This document shows, piece after piece, positions 33,689 through 42,723 of a stretch of 63,554 nucleotides of DNA; position 1 is the first letter of the stretch, and every line of letters begins with the position of its first letter. The DNA lies in the NCBI GenBank assembly GCA_022425325.1, contig JAKMFW010000014.1:1-63554 (forward strand), given 5' to 3'. Position numbers and translations under genes: made by a program. The notes beneath the pieces were generated by a model that ran no database searches, had not been told where the DNA came from, and saw only the letters and a list, made by a program, of their open reading frames with translations. The DNA is from Acidimicrobiales bacterium (GTDB taxonomy: Bacteria; Actinomycetota; Acidimicrobiia; Acidimicrobiales; Aldehydirespiratoraceae).

Positions 33689-34512
33689 GACTGCAACCCT
33701 GGCGGAAGCTCACCGAGTTCAGGTCCGGGACGGGGTTCGGCGGCGACACCGAGAATCGTCTGATCCCAGTCGATGTCCTGGCCGGTCAGGAACCCACTCT
33801 CCGGCGAGCACAGGTGCACGATCGTGTGCGCAATCTCGTCGGGCTTGATGAGCTTGCCCATCGGCTGCACGGCCTCGGCCCGTTCGAGCCAACCGTCGGT
33901 CGCGCCTTCGTAGCGACGCTGGGTGATGTCCTCGGCGGGCGTGTCCATCCAGCCCGGGTTGAGCATGTTCACTCGAACCCGGTGGCGCATGAGCGTGAAG
34001 GCCATGTTGCGGGTGGCGGCGACGAGCGCCATCTTCGACGCCGAGTACGGCAAGAGATTCGGAGCCCCGCCGTGACGGGCGACCGAACCGATCAGCACGA
34101 TCGAACCGTCGACATCCTCCCGCACCATGAGCTTGGCCGACTCCTGGGCGACGAGACAGGCGGCGCGGACGTTGAGGGCCATCATCTCGTCCCACATGGC
34201 GGCCGTGGAATCCCACACCGACCCGCGGAACGTGGCTGCTGCGCAGTTGACCGCGGCATGCAGCGTCCCGAAGGTCTCATCGGCGGCAGCCACGCAGCGT
34301 TCCGGACCGTCAGGATCGGCGAGATCGACCGGCACGAACACGGCCCGGCAGCCGTCTCCCGTGAGCGACGCCGCGGCTGCTTCACCCTTCGCCTGATCGC
34401 GGCCGACGAGCAGCAGGCCGCTCGCACCCTTTTCCTTGAGCAGGGCTGCGGTGGCGTAGCCCAAGCCCTGGGAGCCTCCCGTGATCAAGGCGACACGCTT
34501 GTCAAAGCTCAT
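33685..34512 (-). CDS. Short-chain dehydrogenase/reductase in inositol operon
   Basis: A 275-aa classical SDR with 'ALITGGSQGLGYATAALL', 'AVNCAAATF', active-site Ser in 'VLIGSVARH', Tyr-x3-Lys in 'YSASKMALV' and 'NPGWMDTP'. It should be an NAD(P)-dependent polyol or ketone oxidoreductase acting on an inositol-derived intermediate (inference from operon). It lies 4 nt after iolD and overlaps the next Gfo/Idh/MocA gene by 4 nt. The C-terminal tail 'EPRPGPELGELPPG' is proline-rich and extends beyond the usual SDR end. Confidence 0.88.
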   Translation of the reverse strand: MSFDKRVALITGGSQGLGYATAALLKEKGASGLLLVGRDQAKGEAAAASLTGDGCRAVFVPVDLADPDGPERCVAAADETFGTLHAAVNCAAATFRGSVWDSTAAMWDEMMALNVRAACLVAQESAKLMVREDVDGSIVLIGSVARHGGAPNLLPYSASKMALVAATRNMAFTLMRHRVRVNMLNPGWMDTPAEDITQRRYEGATDGWLERAEAVQPMGKLIKPDEIAHTIVHLCSPESGFLTGQDIDWDQTILGVAAEPRPGPELGELPPGLQS

Positions 34513-34516
34513 GGCG

Positions 34517-36370
34517 TTACCAACCTGCTCGCTGATCGGACTTGCCCTCGTCGAGCTCGGCTCGGGCCTCACGCACCGATTCGTACGCCGACACCTCAGG
34601 CACACCAACCTCCCACCATGAGCCACCTTCGGTCCACGAATTCTGGTGTGTCTGGAGGGTGATGACCGTCGTGCGGTCGGCTTCCTTGGCCCGCTTCCAT
34701 GCGGCCTCGAGTTCATCGATGGTCGAGACGGTCTCGGCGTTGCAGCCCATGGCGGCGGCGTGAGCGGCGAAGTCGACCCGAACCTCCTCGACGATTCTGG
34801 AGTCGGCGAGCAGGTTGTTGAAGGGGGCACCACCCTGGTTGACCTGCAGCCGATTGATGACGGCAAAGCCACCGTTGTCGCAGACGATCACGATCATCTT
34901 GTGGCCCGACAGCACCGAGCTGTAGAGGTCGCTGTTCATCATCAGGTACGAACCGTCACCCACGAAGACGGTGACGTCCTTGTCCGGCAATGCCATCGCC
35001 GCCCCCCAACCACCGGAGATCTCGTAGCCCATGCACGAGAAGCCGTACTCGCAGTCGAAGCTGTTGAGCGCTTTTTGACGCCACCCGTTGTTGACCTCAC
35101 CCGGGAAACCGCCTGCGGCGGCGAGGGCGAAATCGTCGGGGCCGGCCAACCGATCGACGACACCGACGACCTGGGCGTAACTCGGGAGTTCGTTCCCGTT
35201 GGCGTCAGGCGCGGCGATCTTGTCGATGTAGGCGTGGTACTGCGACACCTCGGCCGACGCCGTGTCGCTCCACGACTCAGGCGCCCGGTAGTTCCCGATG
35301 CGACCGGTCAGGTCCGTGAGCGCTTCTCGTGCGTCGCCAACAACCGGAAGGGCCAGGTGTTTGGTGGCGTCCCAGCGGGCCGTGTTGATGCCGACGATCT
35401 TGACGTCGGCATTCTTGAAGACGGTCCACGAGCCGGTCGTGAAGTCCTCGAGTCGAGTGCCGACCGCCACGACGACATCGGCCTCGGCGGCCAGATTGTT
35501 GGCCGCCTCGCAGCCGGTGACACCGATCGGACCGGCGTACATCGGGTGTGAAGCGAGAAGCGATGCCTTGCCGGCGACCGTCTCGACGACGGGGATGTTG
35601 TGGGTCTCGGCGAATGCGGCAAGTTCGGCTTCGGCAAAGGAGTAGTGCACCCCGCCACCGGCGATGATGAGCGGCTTCTCGGCGTTCTCGATCGCGGCGG
35701 CCGCCGAGTCGAGTTGATGGATGTCGGCCCGCTGACGGGTCAGATGGTGGATCTGCTCATCGAAGAAGCGGACCGGGAAGTCGTAGGCCTCGGCGGCGAC
35801 GTCCTGAGGCAGACCGATGAAGGCCGGGCCGCAGTCGGCCGGGTCGAGCATCGTCTGCACCGCGTGGGGCAGCGACGACACCACCTGCTCGGGCTTGATG
35901 ATGCGATCCCAGTACCGGCTGACCGAACGGAACGCATCGTTGACCGTCGTCGAGGGCTCACCGAAGTGCTCGACCTGCTGCAACACCGGATCAGGCAGAC
36001 GGCTGGCGAAGGTGTCACCCGCAATCAACAGCAACGGGATGCGGTTGGAGTGCGCTACTCCAGCGGCGGTGACCATGTTCGTCGCGCCAGGGCCGACCGA
36101 CGAGGTCGCCACCATGATCTGGCGACGACGCACGGTCTTCGCATAGGCGGTGGCAGCGAGCGCCATGCCCTGCTCGTTCTGTCCGCGCCAGGTCGGCAGT
36201 TCGTCTTGATGCTGCTCGAGCGCGTGACCCAGGCAGGTGACGTTGCCGTGACCGAAGATCGCGAACACCCCCGGGAAGAGCGGGGCGATGCTGCCGTCGG
36301 GCATCACGGACTTCTGAGCGATGAGGTACCTGACGATGGCGTCGGCCGTTGTGAGTCGGATCGTCTCCAT
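34517..36370 (-). CDS. iolD: 3D-(3,5/4)-trihydroxycyclohexane-1,2-dione hydrolase IolD
   Basis: A 617-aa thiamine-diphosphate enzyme that opens the cyclohexane-dione ring to 5-deoxy-glucuronate. The catalytic Glu lies in 'GQNEQGMALAATAYAK' near residue 66. The central domain runs through 'AEADVVVAVGTRLEDFTTG', and the ThDP-binding motif is 'VFVGDGSYLMMNSDL' with 'VCDNGGF' after it. 'FGHGNVTCLGHALEQH' and 'NSWTEGGSWWEVGVPEVS' distinguish IolD from acetolactate synthase. It is central to the operon and marks it as inositol catabolism. Confidence 0.96.
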   Translation of the reverse strand: METIRLTTADAIVRYLIAQKSVMPDGSIAPLFPGVFAIFGHGNVTCLGHALEQHQDELPTWRGQNEQGMALAATAYAKTVRRRQIMVATSSVGPGATNMVTAAGVAHSNRIPLLLIAGDTFASRLPDPVLQQVEHFGEPSTTVNDAFRSVSRYWDRIIKPEQVVSSLPHAVQTMLDPADCGPAFIGLPQDVAAEAYDFPVRFFDEQIHHLTRQRADIHQLDSAAAAIENAEKPLIIAGGGVHYSFAEAELAAFAETHNIPVVETVAGKASLLASHPMYAGPIGVTGCEAANNLAAEADVVVAVGTRLEDFTTGSWTVFKNADVKIVGINTARWDATKHLALPVVGDAREALTDLTGRIGNYRAPESWSDTASAEVSQYHAYIDKIAAPDANGNELPSYAQVVGVVDRLAGPDDFALAAAGGFPGEVNNGWRQKALNSFDCEYGFSCMGYEISGGWGAAMALPDKDVTVFVGDGSYLMMNSDLYSSVLSGHKMIVIVCDNGGFAVINRLQVNQGGAPFNNLLADSRIVEEVRVDFAAHAAAMGCNAETVSTIDELEAAWKRAKEADRTTVITLQTHQNSWTEGGSWWEVGVPEVSAYESVREARAELDEGKSDQRAGW

Positions 36371-36403
36371 GATCTCTCCTGATGCAGTCCTGGGTGGCTC
36401 GGG

Positions 36404-37582
36404 TCAGTCGCGCGGGCTCAGCCGCTCGACGGTTTCCCACTTCTCGGACTTCCACGAGCGCAGCATTGCGTCCTGCACGCTGACATAGTCGATCGCCTCC
36501 GCGAAGCCGGGCGTGTGCTGGCGACCCTTAGCGATCGACGACAAATATTCGAACTCCTCGATGACCTTGAGGTCCTCGTACCCGATCGGGTTGGCGTCAC
36601 CCGGCACAAAGTGGCCGTGATACGGGAAGCGGTCACCGGAGTAGACCGTCTTGTAGCCGAGTTCGGGCTCGGAGGCGCGAAACAGCTTCAGTTCGTTCAT
36701 CGTCTCGAGGTTCCACATCAGCGATCCCTTCGTGCCGTACACCTCGAACGCGCATTGGCTCTGCGGACCCATGATCGAGCGACTCGACTCGAACACGCCA
36801 CGGGCACCGTTCTCAAACACGCACATCGCGCCGAAGTAGTCCTCGTTCTCGACCGTCCCGGTCGGGTCGCCGGGCTTGCCGACGTCGTAGTGGGTGCCGC
36901 CCGGTTTGGGCAGTGGGCGCTCAGGAATCTGGATGTGGCCCATACCGACGACCTTCTCGATACCGCCGATCAGCATGTGGGCGAGGTCGACCGAGTGGCT
37001 GAGAATGTCCGACGACACGCCGTGGCCGGCCTCGTCGAGCATGAAGCGCCACGAGAGCAGACCCATCGGATCGGCGCCGTACATCGAGAAGAAGCGACCC
37101 CGGTAGTTGGTGATCTCACCGAGTTCACCAGCGTCGATCAACTGCTTGGCGTACTGCACCAGCGGCGCCCATCGGTAGTTGTATCCGACACCTGTGATCA
37201 CACCGGCCGCCCGCGTGGCGGCTTCGATGCGAACGGTCTGTTCGGGTGTGCCACCCACCGGCTTCTCGCAGAACACATGCTTGCCTGCTTCGGCGGCAGC
37301 GATTGCAATCGGCTCGTGCAGCATGTTCGGCGCGCAGATCACGACGACGTCGATGTCGTCGTTGGCGATCAGGTCGTTCCAGTCGACGGAGCCGTGACCA
37401 AAGCCGAAGTCGGCGACGGCTTGATCGACCCGCGACGCCATGTTGTCGCTGATCATCACCAGTTCGGCGTCGAACTCACGCTCGGGGAACAAGGTCGGGA
37501 TTCGCAGGATTGATCGGGTATGGGCCTGGCCCATCCAACCGAAGCCGACGACGCCGACCCGGATCTTCTTGCGTGCACTCAC
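36404..37582 (-). CDS. Gfo/Idh/MocA family oxidoreductase
   Basis: A 392-aa dehydrogenase, longer than IolG. 'VGVVGFGWMGQAHTRSIL', 'FCEKPVGGTPEQT', 'VGYNYRWAPLVQYAKQLI' and 'HGVSSDILSHSVDLAHML' mark the family. The 'GWMGQAH' start with two-part substrate domain resembles scyllo-inositol/inosamine-type dehydrogenases. It starts with GTG, overlapping the TGA of the 2-hydroxyacid dehydrogenase (GTGA), and lies 33 nt upstream of iolD. Likely substrate is an inositol isomer or derivative; this is inference. Confidence 0.88.
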   Translation of the reverse strand: MSARKKIRVGVVGFGWMGQAHTRSILRIPTLFPEREFDAELVMISDNMASRVDQAVADFGFGHGSVDWNDLIANDDIDVVVICAPNMLHEPIAIAAAEAGKHVFCEKPVGGTPEQTVRIEAATRAAGVITGVGYNYRWAPLVQYAKQLIDAGELGEITNYRGRFFSMYGADPMGLLSWRFMLDEAGHGVSSDILSHSVDLAHMLIGGIEKVVGMGHIQIPERPLPKPGGTHYDVGKPGDPTGTVENEDYFGAMCVFENGARGVFESSRSIMGPQSQCAFEVYGTKGSLMWNLETMNELKLFRASEPELGYKTVYSGDRFPYHGHFVPGDANPIGYEDLKVIEEFEYLSSIAKGRQHTPGFAEAIDYVSVQDAMLRSWKSEKWETVERLSPRD

Positions 37583-38520
37583 GAGGAACGTCCCTCCAGA
37601 ACTTCGTAGACATGGGGATTGACACAGTCGACAGGACGCTCGCCGGCAAGGACCTGGCGGGCGTTCTCGATCGCGCCGGAGTACATCCGCACCCGGCCTT
37701 TGTCGGTTGCCGAGGCGATGTGCGGGGTGACCACGACGTTGTCGCGGTTGAGGAGCGTGTGCGCGGGATCGAGCGGTTCGGGGGCGGTGACATCGAGGCC
37801 GGCGGCGTACACCTTGCCGGAGTCGAGCGCGTCGACCAGCGCCTGCGTATCGATCACACCGCCGCGGGCCGCATTGACGATGACGACACCGTCCTGCATT
37901 CGAGCGAACGCCGCCGCGTCGAGCAGGTTCCGAGTCTCGTCGGTGAGCGGGGTGTGCATCGTGATGACCCGGCTCTCGTTCAGGATCGTGTCGAGATCGA
38001 CCTGTTCGTGTTCGACGACCTCCACATAGGGGTCGCAGACGATGACGCGCATGTCCATCGCGGCGCACATGCGGGCGACTCGACTGCCGATCCGGCCATG
38101 ACCGACCACCCCGATGGTGGCACCGCTCAACTCGATGCCCTCGTGCGCGGCGTAGAAGTCCTGTCGACCAGCCCGCAGGCGGGCGACATTGTTGGCGGTG
38201 AACTTGGACGCCGCCATGAGCAGGCTCATCGTGTGCTCGGCGGTCGAGATCGACGGCGCGTCGGGTGTATTGCACACGACGACACCTTGCGCGGCGGCGG
38301 CATCGAGATCGACGGTGTCGAAGCCGATGCCCGACCGCGAGATCACCTCGAGCATGGCGCCCGTGGCGATGCGTTCGGCGGGCCATGGCGACGCGCCAGC
38401 GATCGCAGCGCGACACGTCGGAAGCTCGGCGTCGTCCGGGCCGACCACCTCCCAGTCCGGGCCGAAGAGTTCGTCGAATCCTGGCGGAAGCGGGCGATCG
38501 ATGAAGATGCGTTCAGGCAT
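37579..38520 (-). CDS. D-2-hydroxyacid dehydrogenase (phosphoglycerate dehydrogenase-like)
   Basis: A 313-aa NAD-dependent dehydrogenase: 'GIGFDTVDLDAAAAQGVVVCNTP', 'TIGVVGHGRIGSRVA', catalytic Arg in 'NAARGGVIDTQALVDAL' and the Glu/His pair of 'DVTAPEPLDPAH' and 'VVTPHIASAT'. The domain order is that of SerA-like enzymes without the ACT domain. It is not part of the textbook Iol pathway. Sitting between iolC and a Gfo/Idh/MocA gene with a GTGA overlap, it may reduce or oxidise a keto acid from a side branch. Confidence 0.88.
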   Translation of the reverse strand: MPERIFIDRPLPPGFDELFGPDWEVVGPDDAELPTCRAAIAGASPWPAERIATGAMLEVISRSGIGFDTVDLDAAAAQGVVVCNTPDAPSISTAEHTMSLLMAASKFTANNVARLRAGRQDFYAAHEGIELSGATIGVVGHGRIGSRVARMCAAMDMRVIVCDPYVEVVEHEQVDLDTILNESRVITMHTPLTDETRNLLDAAAFARMQDGVVIVNAARGGVIDTQALVDALDSGKVYAAGLDVTAPEPLDPAHTLLNRDNVVVTPHIASATDKGRVRMYSGAIENARQVLAGERPVDCVNPHVYEVLEGRSS

Positions 38521-38541
38521 GGGTGTTCTCTCGTGGAGCCG

Positions 38542-39495
38542 TCATCGAGGATCACGCTCCTGAAGGAAGGCGTCGACCTCGGGACCGGTCGGCATGTCGT
38601 CGGCACACATCATGCGGCCGGCGACGATGGCGCCTGCGGCGTTGCCGTACCGAACGGTGTCGGGCAGTGACCAGCCCTCGAGGAGGCCGTGGCAGAAGGC
38701 GCCACCGAAGGCATCGCCCGATCCGAGTCCGCAGACAACCTCGACCGGGTAGGGCGAAAGCCGTTCGCGAAGCTGTGGCGTGGCGACCATGAAACCGTCG
38801 CCCCCGAGCTTCACGATCGCGGCGTCGAGGCCGCGATCGAGCATGCGGTCGGCTGCTTCGTCGGGGTCATCGGTGCCGACTGCGACCTCGCACTCCTTGC
38901 GGTTGCCGATGGCGATGGTGACATGGTCGAGCATCGGCGAGATCGCCGCATGGGCCTGCTCCTCGCTGTCCCAGAACATCGGACGCCAGTCGAGATCAAG
39001 GACGGTGTGATGCTTCCGGTTGCGACGCTGCAACAGTTCGGTGACGGTCGTGCGGCTGCGGTCGAACGCGAACCGGCTCGCCGGGATCCAGAGGATGCGC
39101 GCCGTGTCGACTGCGTCGAGAAGCGGTGGCGTGGTCTCGATCTCCATGTCGGGAGCGGCAGGCTCTCGATAGAAGATGATCGTCGGATCCTCTGGCGGGT
39201 CGAGTTCGGCGAACGCCAACGGTGTTTTCAAGGTCGGATGGGTGGCAACGAAGCGCGGGTCGACATTGAACGTGTTCTGCAGTGCATCGGTGACGTACCG
39301 GCCGAATTGGTCGTCGCCGACGCGCGTCGCGAGCGCAACGGCATGGCCGTAACGAGCGGTGGCGACGGCGACGTTCGTGGCCGTTCCGCCGATGGACTTT
39401 CGGAAGGTCGTGACGTCGGACATCGTCACGCCGGGTTGTTCGGCGTAAAGGTCGACGCTCACCCTTCCGATCGAGAGAAGATCGAGCGACGACAT
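38542..39495 (-). CDS. iolC: 5-dehydro-2-deoxygluconokinase IolC
   Basis: A 317-aa PfkB/ribokinase-family sugar kinase that phosphorylates 2-deoxy-5-keto-gluconate. 'SIGRVSVDLYAEQPGV' is diagnostic of IolC, 'SIGGTATNVAVATARYG' is the N-terminal PfkB motif and 'VVCGLGSGDAFGGAFCHGLL' the C-terminal one with the catalytic Asp. 'LDLDWRPMFW' is also IolC-typical. It ends where the kinase domain ends and has no DUF2090 aldolase extension; the aldolase is a separate gene about 8 kb downstream. A 116-bp gap separates it from the transporter ATPase gene. Confidence 0.93.
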   Translation of the reverse strand: MSSLDLLSIGRVSVDLYAEQPGVTMSDVTTFRKSIGGTATNVAVATARYGHAVALATRVGDDQFGRYVTDALQNTFNVDPRFVATHPTLKTPLAFAELDPPEDPTIIFYREPAAPDMEIETTPPLLDAVDTARILWIPASRFAFDRSRTTVTELLQRRNRKHHTVLDLDWRPMFWDSEEQAHAAISPMLDHVTIAIGNRKECEVAVGTDDPDEAADRMLDRGLDAAIVKLGGDGFMVATPQLRERLSPYPVEVVCGLGSGDAFGGAFCHGLLEGWSLPDTVRYGNAAGAIVAGRMMCADDMPTGPEVDAFLQERDPR

Positions 39496-39611
39496 CGACG
39501 ATCAGCCTCCCCGACCCTGCAGGTCGATCTCGGTCGAATGGGGGTACGGCTCTCGACGGCGCGTGCCACGGGTGGTCTCCTGGACCGTGCGGTGCGTCGG
39601 CGGGATCCGGT

Positions 39612-40400
39612 TCACGAGTTCTGGGCCTGGGCGATCTCGTGCTGCAGCGCCTCGAGTTCGGCACCGCCGGCCATGAGCGAGGTGAGCTCGTTCTGGCTGA
39701 TGTCTTCCTTGGCGAAGTTGCCCATCGACTGGCCGCGGTTGAGGATCACGAACCGGTCGCCGACCGGGTACGCGTGGTTCGGGTTGTGGGTGATGAAGAT
39801 CACGCCGAGTCCGCGCCTGGCGGCTTCGACCACATAGCGCAGCACGACACCCGACTGCTTCACACCGAGCGCTGACGTGGGCTCATCGAGGATCAGCACC
39901 TTCGCGCCGAAGTACACCGCGCGGGCGATGGCGACGGACTGGCGTTCACCGCCGGAGAGCGTGCCGACCGGCTGCTCGGTATCGCGGATGTCGATGCCCA
40001 TCTTGGCCATCTCTTCTTTGGCGATGCGCTTCGCCTCGGCCTTGTCGATCCACTCGAGGGGCCAGACGCCCTTGGTTGGCTCGGAACCGAGGAAGAAGTT
40101 CCGCCACACCGACATGAGCGGCACCATGGCGAGGTCCTGGTACACGGCGGCGATGCCGGCGTTGAGCGCCTCACGCGGGTTCTTGAAGTTGACCTCCTGA
40201 CCCTCGAGCTTGAAGGTGCCCTCGGAGTGCTCGTGCACCCCGGCCAGGATCTTGATGAAGGTCGATTTGCCGGCGCCGTTGTCGCCGAGCACACAGGTGA
40301 CCTGCCCGGCGCGCACCTCGGTGGTGACGCCTTGGAGGGCGATGATGTTGCCGTAGAACTTCGAGATGTTCTCGAGTTCGAGCAATGGCGTATCGGACAT
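39612..40400 (-). CDS. Sugar ABC transporter ATP-binding protein (single-domain type)
   Basis: A 262-aa ABC ATPase with Walker A '[14 protein letters not shown]', Q-loop 'AVYQDLAMV', signature '[15 protein letters not shown]', Walker B '[12 protein letters not shown]' and H-loop 'FITHN'. It has one nucleotide-binding domain, as in FrcA-type CUT2 importers, rather than the fused pair of RbsA. A strong ribosome site (GAGGAGG) precedes ATG 40400. It lies 15 nt downstream of the large permease gene and should power uptake of an inositol-type ligand. Confidence 0.94.
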   Translation of the reverse strand: MSDTPLLELENISKFYGNIIALQGVTTEVRAGQVTCVLGDNGAGKSTFIKILAGVHEHSEGTFKLEGQEVNFKNPREALNAGIAAVYQDLAMVPLMSVWRNFFLGSEPTKGVWPLEWIDKAEAKRIAKEEMAKMGIDIRDTEQPVGTLSGGERQSVAIARAVYFGAKVLILDEPTSALGVKQSGVVLRYVVEAARRGLGVIFITHNPNHAYPVGDRFVILNRGQSMGNFAKEDISQNELTSLMAGGAELEALQHEIAQAQNS

Positions 40401-40415
40401 CGTGAACCTCCTCGA

Positions 40416-42563
40416 TCAGCGGGCCGACTCGGCCTTGGTGCGGATGTAGTTGTTGGCGACGACAGCGAGCAGGAGGATGCCGCCGACGAAGACGAACCTC
40501 CAGTCGGAGTTCCACCGGGCGGACGGGATGCCCTGCACGGCCATCGCCATGATCAGGGCACCGATGCCAGCACCGATGGTCGAGCCGTAGCCGCCGGTGA
40601 GCGCCGTGCCACCCACGACGGCGGCGATGATGTATTCGAACTCCTCGCCGTCGCCCGTGCTGGCCTGGATGGTGTTGAGGCGGAACGCCAGCAGCACACC
40701 GACCAACCACGCAGCGGCCGAGACCACCATGAAGAGTTGGGTCTTGGTGCGGGCAGCGGGGACACCGACCTGGCGGGCGGCTTCCTTGTTGCCGCCGACG
40801 GCAAAGGTCCAGCTGCCGAAGCGGGTCCGGGCGAGCACCCAGGACACGACAGCGGTGAAGCCGAGGAACCACAGGATGCGGACGCTGTACTTCACGATCG
40901 AGCCGCCGACCTCGGCCTCCTCGGTGGTGACCCAGCCGAGACGGGCGACCATGCCGACAACGATGAGCAGCACAGCGGAGAGCAGCATGTTGCGGGCCGT
41001 CGTATCGGCCGAGGTGTCCGTGAACCGGCGCACCTCGAAGCGCGTGTTCGCGATCGCCCAGACGGCCATGATCGCAGCGAAGGCGAGCATGAAGCTGAAG
41101 GCCTCGGCCCGGAACTTCGGAGCCGACGACTCGCTCTGGACGAAGAAGGCCATGACGACGAGTGCGACCGACGTGAGCAGCAGCAGCGCCGAACCGGCCC
41201 GGTCCGAGTGCCGTCGGCTGCGGGTGGCAGCGGTGATCAGGCTGACGAAGGCCGCGCCGGTGAGGGCGATGAAGATGATCGCCCGGGCGCCCTGCTCGGT
41301 GGAGAGGTTGAGGAAGCCGAGGGTGGCGAGGATCGCCACGATGCCCGTGGAGATGACTCGGGCCCTGGCCTCTCCGAGGGCGGCGGCCGCTGCCGCCGAG
41401 ATGGCCGACCCGATGACGTTGCCTGCGGCGGCGCCACCGGTGCCGGCCGACCAGATCATCGCCACGAGGGCGACAACGATGGCGATGGCGAGGCTGGTGC
41501 CACCACCGAGATCGAAGGCTTCGGTGAGGTCCTCACCGTTCTGCGCATCCATCCAGGTGCCGACGAGGATGGCGGCGACGAAACAGATGACGCCGGCGAT
41601 GAGCGGTGCCGTCACCCCGTCGGGGCGACCGGCTGTCGTGCCGCTCTGCGTGTGCGGGGCGTAACGCCACACGCCCCAGCCGATGAAGCCGACGAGCATT
41701 CCCGCGCCGATGAGGGCAGCACCGATGGTGTTCGCGCCGGCGCCATCGGTGTTGTGGAGTTGCCAGACGCCGGCGAGGCCGAGGGCGATACCGACGACCA
41801 CACCGATGAGGCCGGTCGGGTTCATCACATCCTTGCGGCGGAAGTGGAATTCGTAGACGGCGAGCACGACAAGCGTGAGGCCGGCGAGGGTACCGATGGA
41901 GTACACCCAGTCGCGGGAGTCCCAGACGTGCTCGTTGCGGATCCACTCCCCGGCGAAGACCTTGTCGAGCAGGCCGTATCCCTTGTCGCTGACGCCATTT
42001 TCCTCGGCGTAGATGGCGAGGTCGTCGAGCTTGCCGACCTGAATCTGATCGACGATCAGCTTCGAGAAACCGAGCTTGGCGCCCTTCAGAACGAAGAAGG
42101 ACCCCAAGGTCACGATGAAGCTCGGGAGCGATGTTCGGTTGACGAGGAAGCCGTTCCACCAACCGAGTCCAAGGGCGGCGAGCAGTGAGATCGGAAGGGC
42201 GACCCAGAGACTGAAACCTGCGCCGGCTGCCTCGCCGGCGACGTCGCGGACCAACAAGATGGTCAAGATGCCGAGCGCGCCCGTGGCGGCGCCCGACGAG
42301 AGATCGAATTCGCCGCCGATCATCAGCAGCGCGACGGCGACCGCCATGATGCCAAGCGGTGCGGCGGCCTGGTCGAGGATCGACTGGGCACCACTGGCCT
42401 GGCCGAACTTGACCGAGACGGCCCAGAAGAAAACCCACACAGCGACAGCGCCAATGGCTGCACCGATCTCGGGTCGAACGAGTGCTCGCTGGAAGACCCC
42501 TCGGTACGCCAGCCGCTCGTCGGCGTTCGGGGCTGCGCTGGCCCCGGCTGTGGTGTCACTCAT
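40416..42563 (-). CDS. CUT2-type sugar ABC permease split by a large membrane insertion
   Basis: A 715-aa permease, twice the usual 330-350 aa. Residues about 30-175 match the N-half of BPD_transp_2 permeases ('VALLMIGGEFDLSSGAA', 'WWNGFLVNRTSLPSFIVTLGS' in parts). Residues about 557-710 match the C-half ('TRFGSWTFAVGGNKEAARQVG', 'IAAVVGGTALTGGYGS'). Between them, residues about 210-555 hold roughly ten extra hydrophobic segments. The reading frame is unbroken, so this is an insertion and not two genes. ATG 42563 follows a G-rich ribosome site. It works with the adjacent ATPase and binding protein. Confidence 0.9.
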   Translation of the reverse strand: MSDTTAGASAAPNADERLAYRGVFQRALVRPEIGAAIGAVAVWVFFWAVSVKFGQASGAQSILDQAAAPLGIMAVAVALLMIGGEFDLSSGAATGALGILTILLVRDVAGEAAGAGFSLWVALPISLLAALGLGWWNGFLVNRTSLPSFIVTLGSFFVLKGAKLGFSKLIVDQIQVGKLDDLAIYAEENGVSDKGYGLLDKVFAGEWIRNEHVWDSRDWVYSIGTLAGLTLVVLAVYEFHFRRKDVMNPTGLIGVVVGIALGLAGVWQLHNTDGAGANTIGAALIGAGMLVGFIGWGVWRYAPHTQSGTTAGRPDGVTAPLIAGVICFVAAILVGTWMDAQNGEDLTEAFDLGGGTSLAIAIVVALVAMIWSAGTGGAAAGNVIGSAISAAAAAALGEARARVISTGIVAILATLGFLNLSTEQGARAIIFIALTGAAFVSLITAATRSRRHSDRAGSALLLLTSVALVVMAFFVQSESSAPKFRAEAFSFMLAFAAIMAVWAIANTRFEVRRFTDTSADTTARNMLLSAVLLIVVGMVARLGWVTTEEAEVGGSIVKYSVRILWFLGFTAVVSWVLARTRFGSWTFAVGGNKEAARQVGVPAARTKTQLFMVVSAAAWLVGVLLAFRLNTIQASTGDGEEFEYIIAAVVGGTALTGGYGSTIGAGIGALIMAMAVQGIPSARWNSDWRFVFVGGILLLAVVANNYIRTKAESAR

Positions 42564-42628
42564 CGGTGACGGCTCCCCCCCCAATGGAATGTGTCCGTTT
42601 TGTGGCGCCTCGAGGACGCCCGATCGGG

Positions 42629-42665
42629 CGATTCCGGGACGGATACTGGACCCGTCCCGGAATCG
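42629..42665 (-). other. 14-bp perfect hairpin between binding-protein and permease genes
   Basis: CGATTCCGGGACGG at 42629-42642 pairs fully with its complement at 42652-42665 around a 9-nt loop. No T-run follows on the minus strand, so this is not a classical intrinsic terminator. Placed between the binding-protein and permease genes, it probably stabilises the upstream message or attenuates the downstream genes, giving excess binding protein. Confidence 0.6.
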
Positions 42666-42723
42666 ACCCTGATCAGAAGGCGACCAGTTCAGCCGTGGCC
42701 GAGCCGGTCATCGCTGATGTGGA

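Noticed and set aside
40227-42188. A 653-codon open frame on the plus strand opposite the permease
   Set aside because: Its product is a low-complexity Asp/Glu/Gly/Arg string, the usual mirror of a hydrophobic GC-rich gene. The minus-strand permease has clear family motifs.
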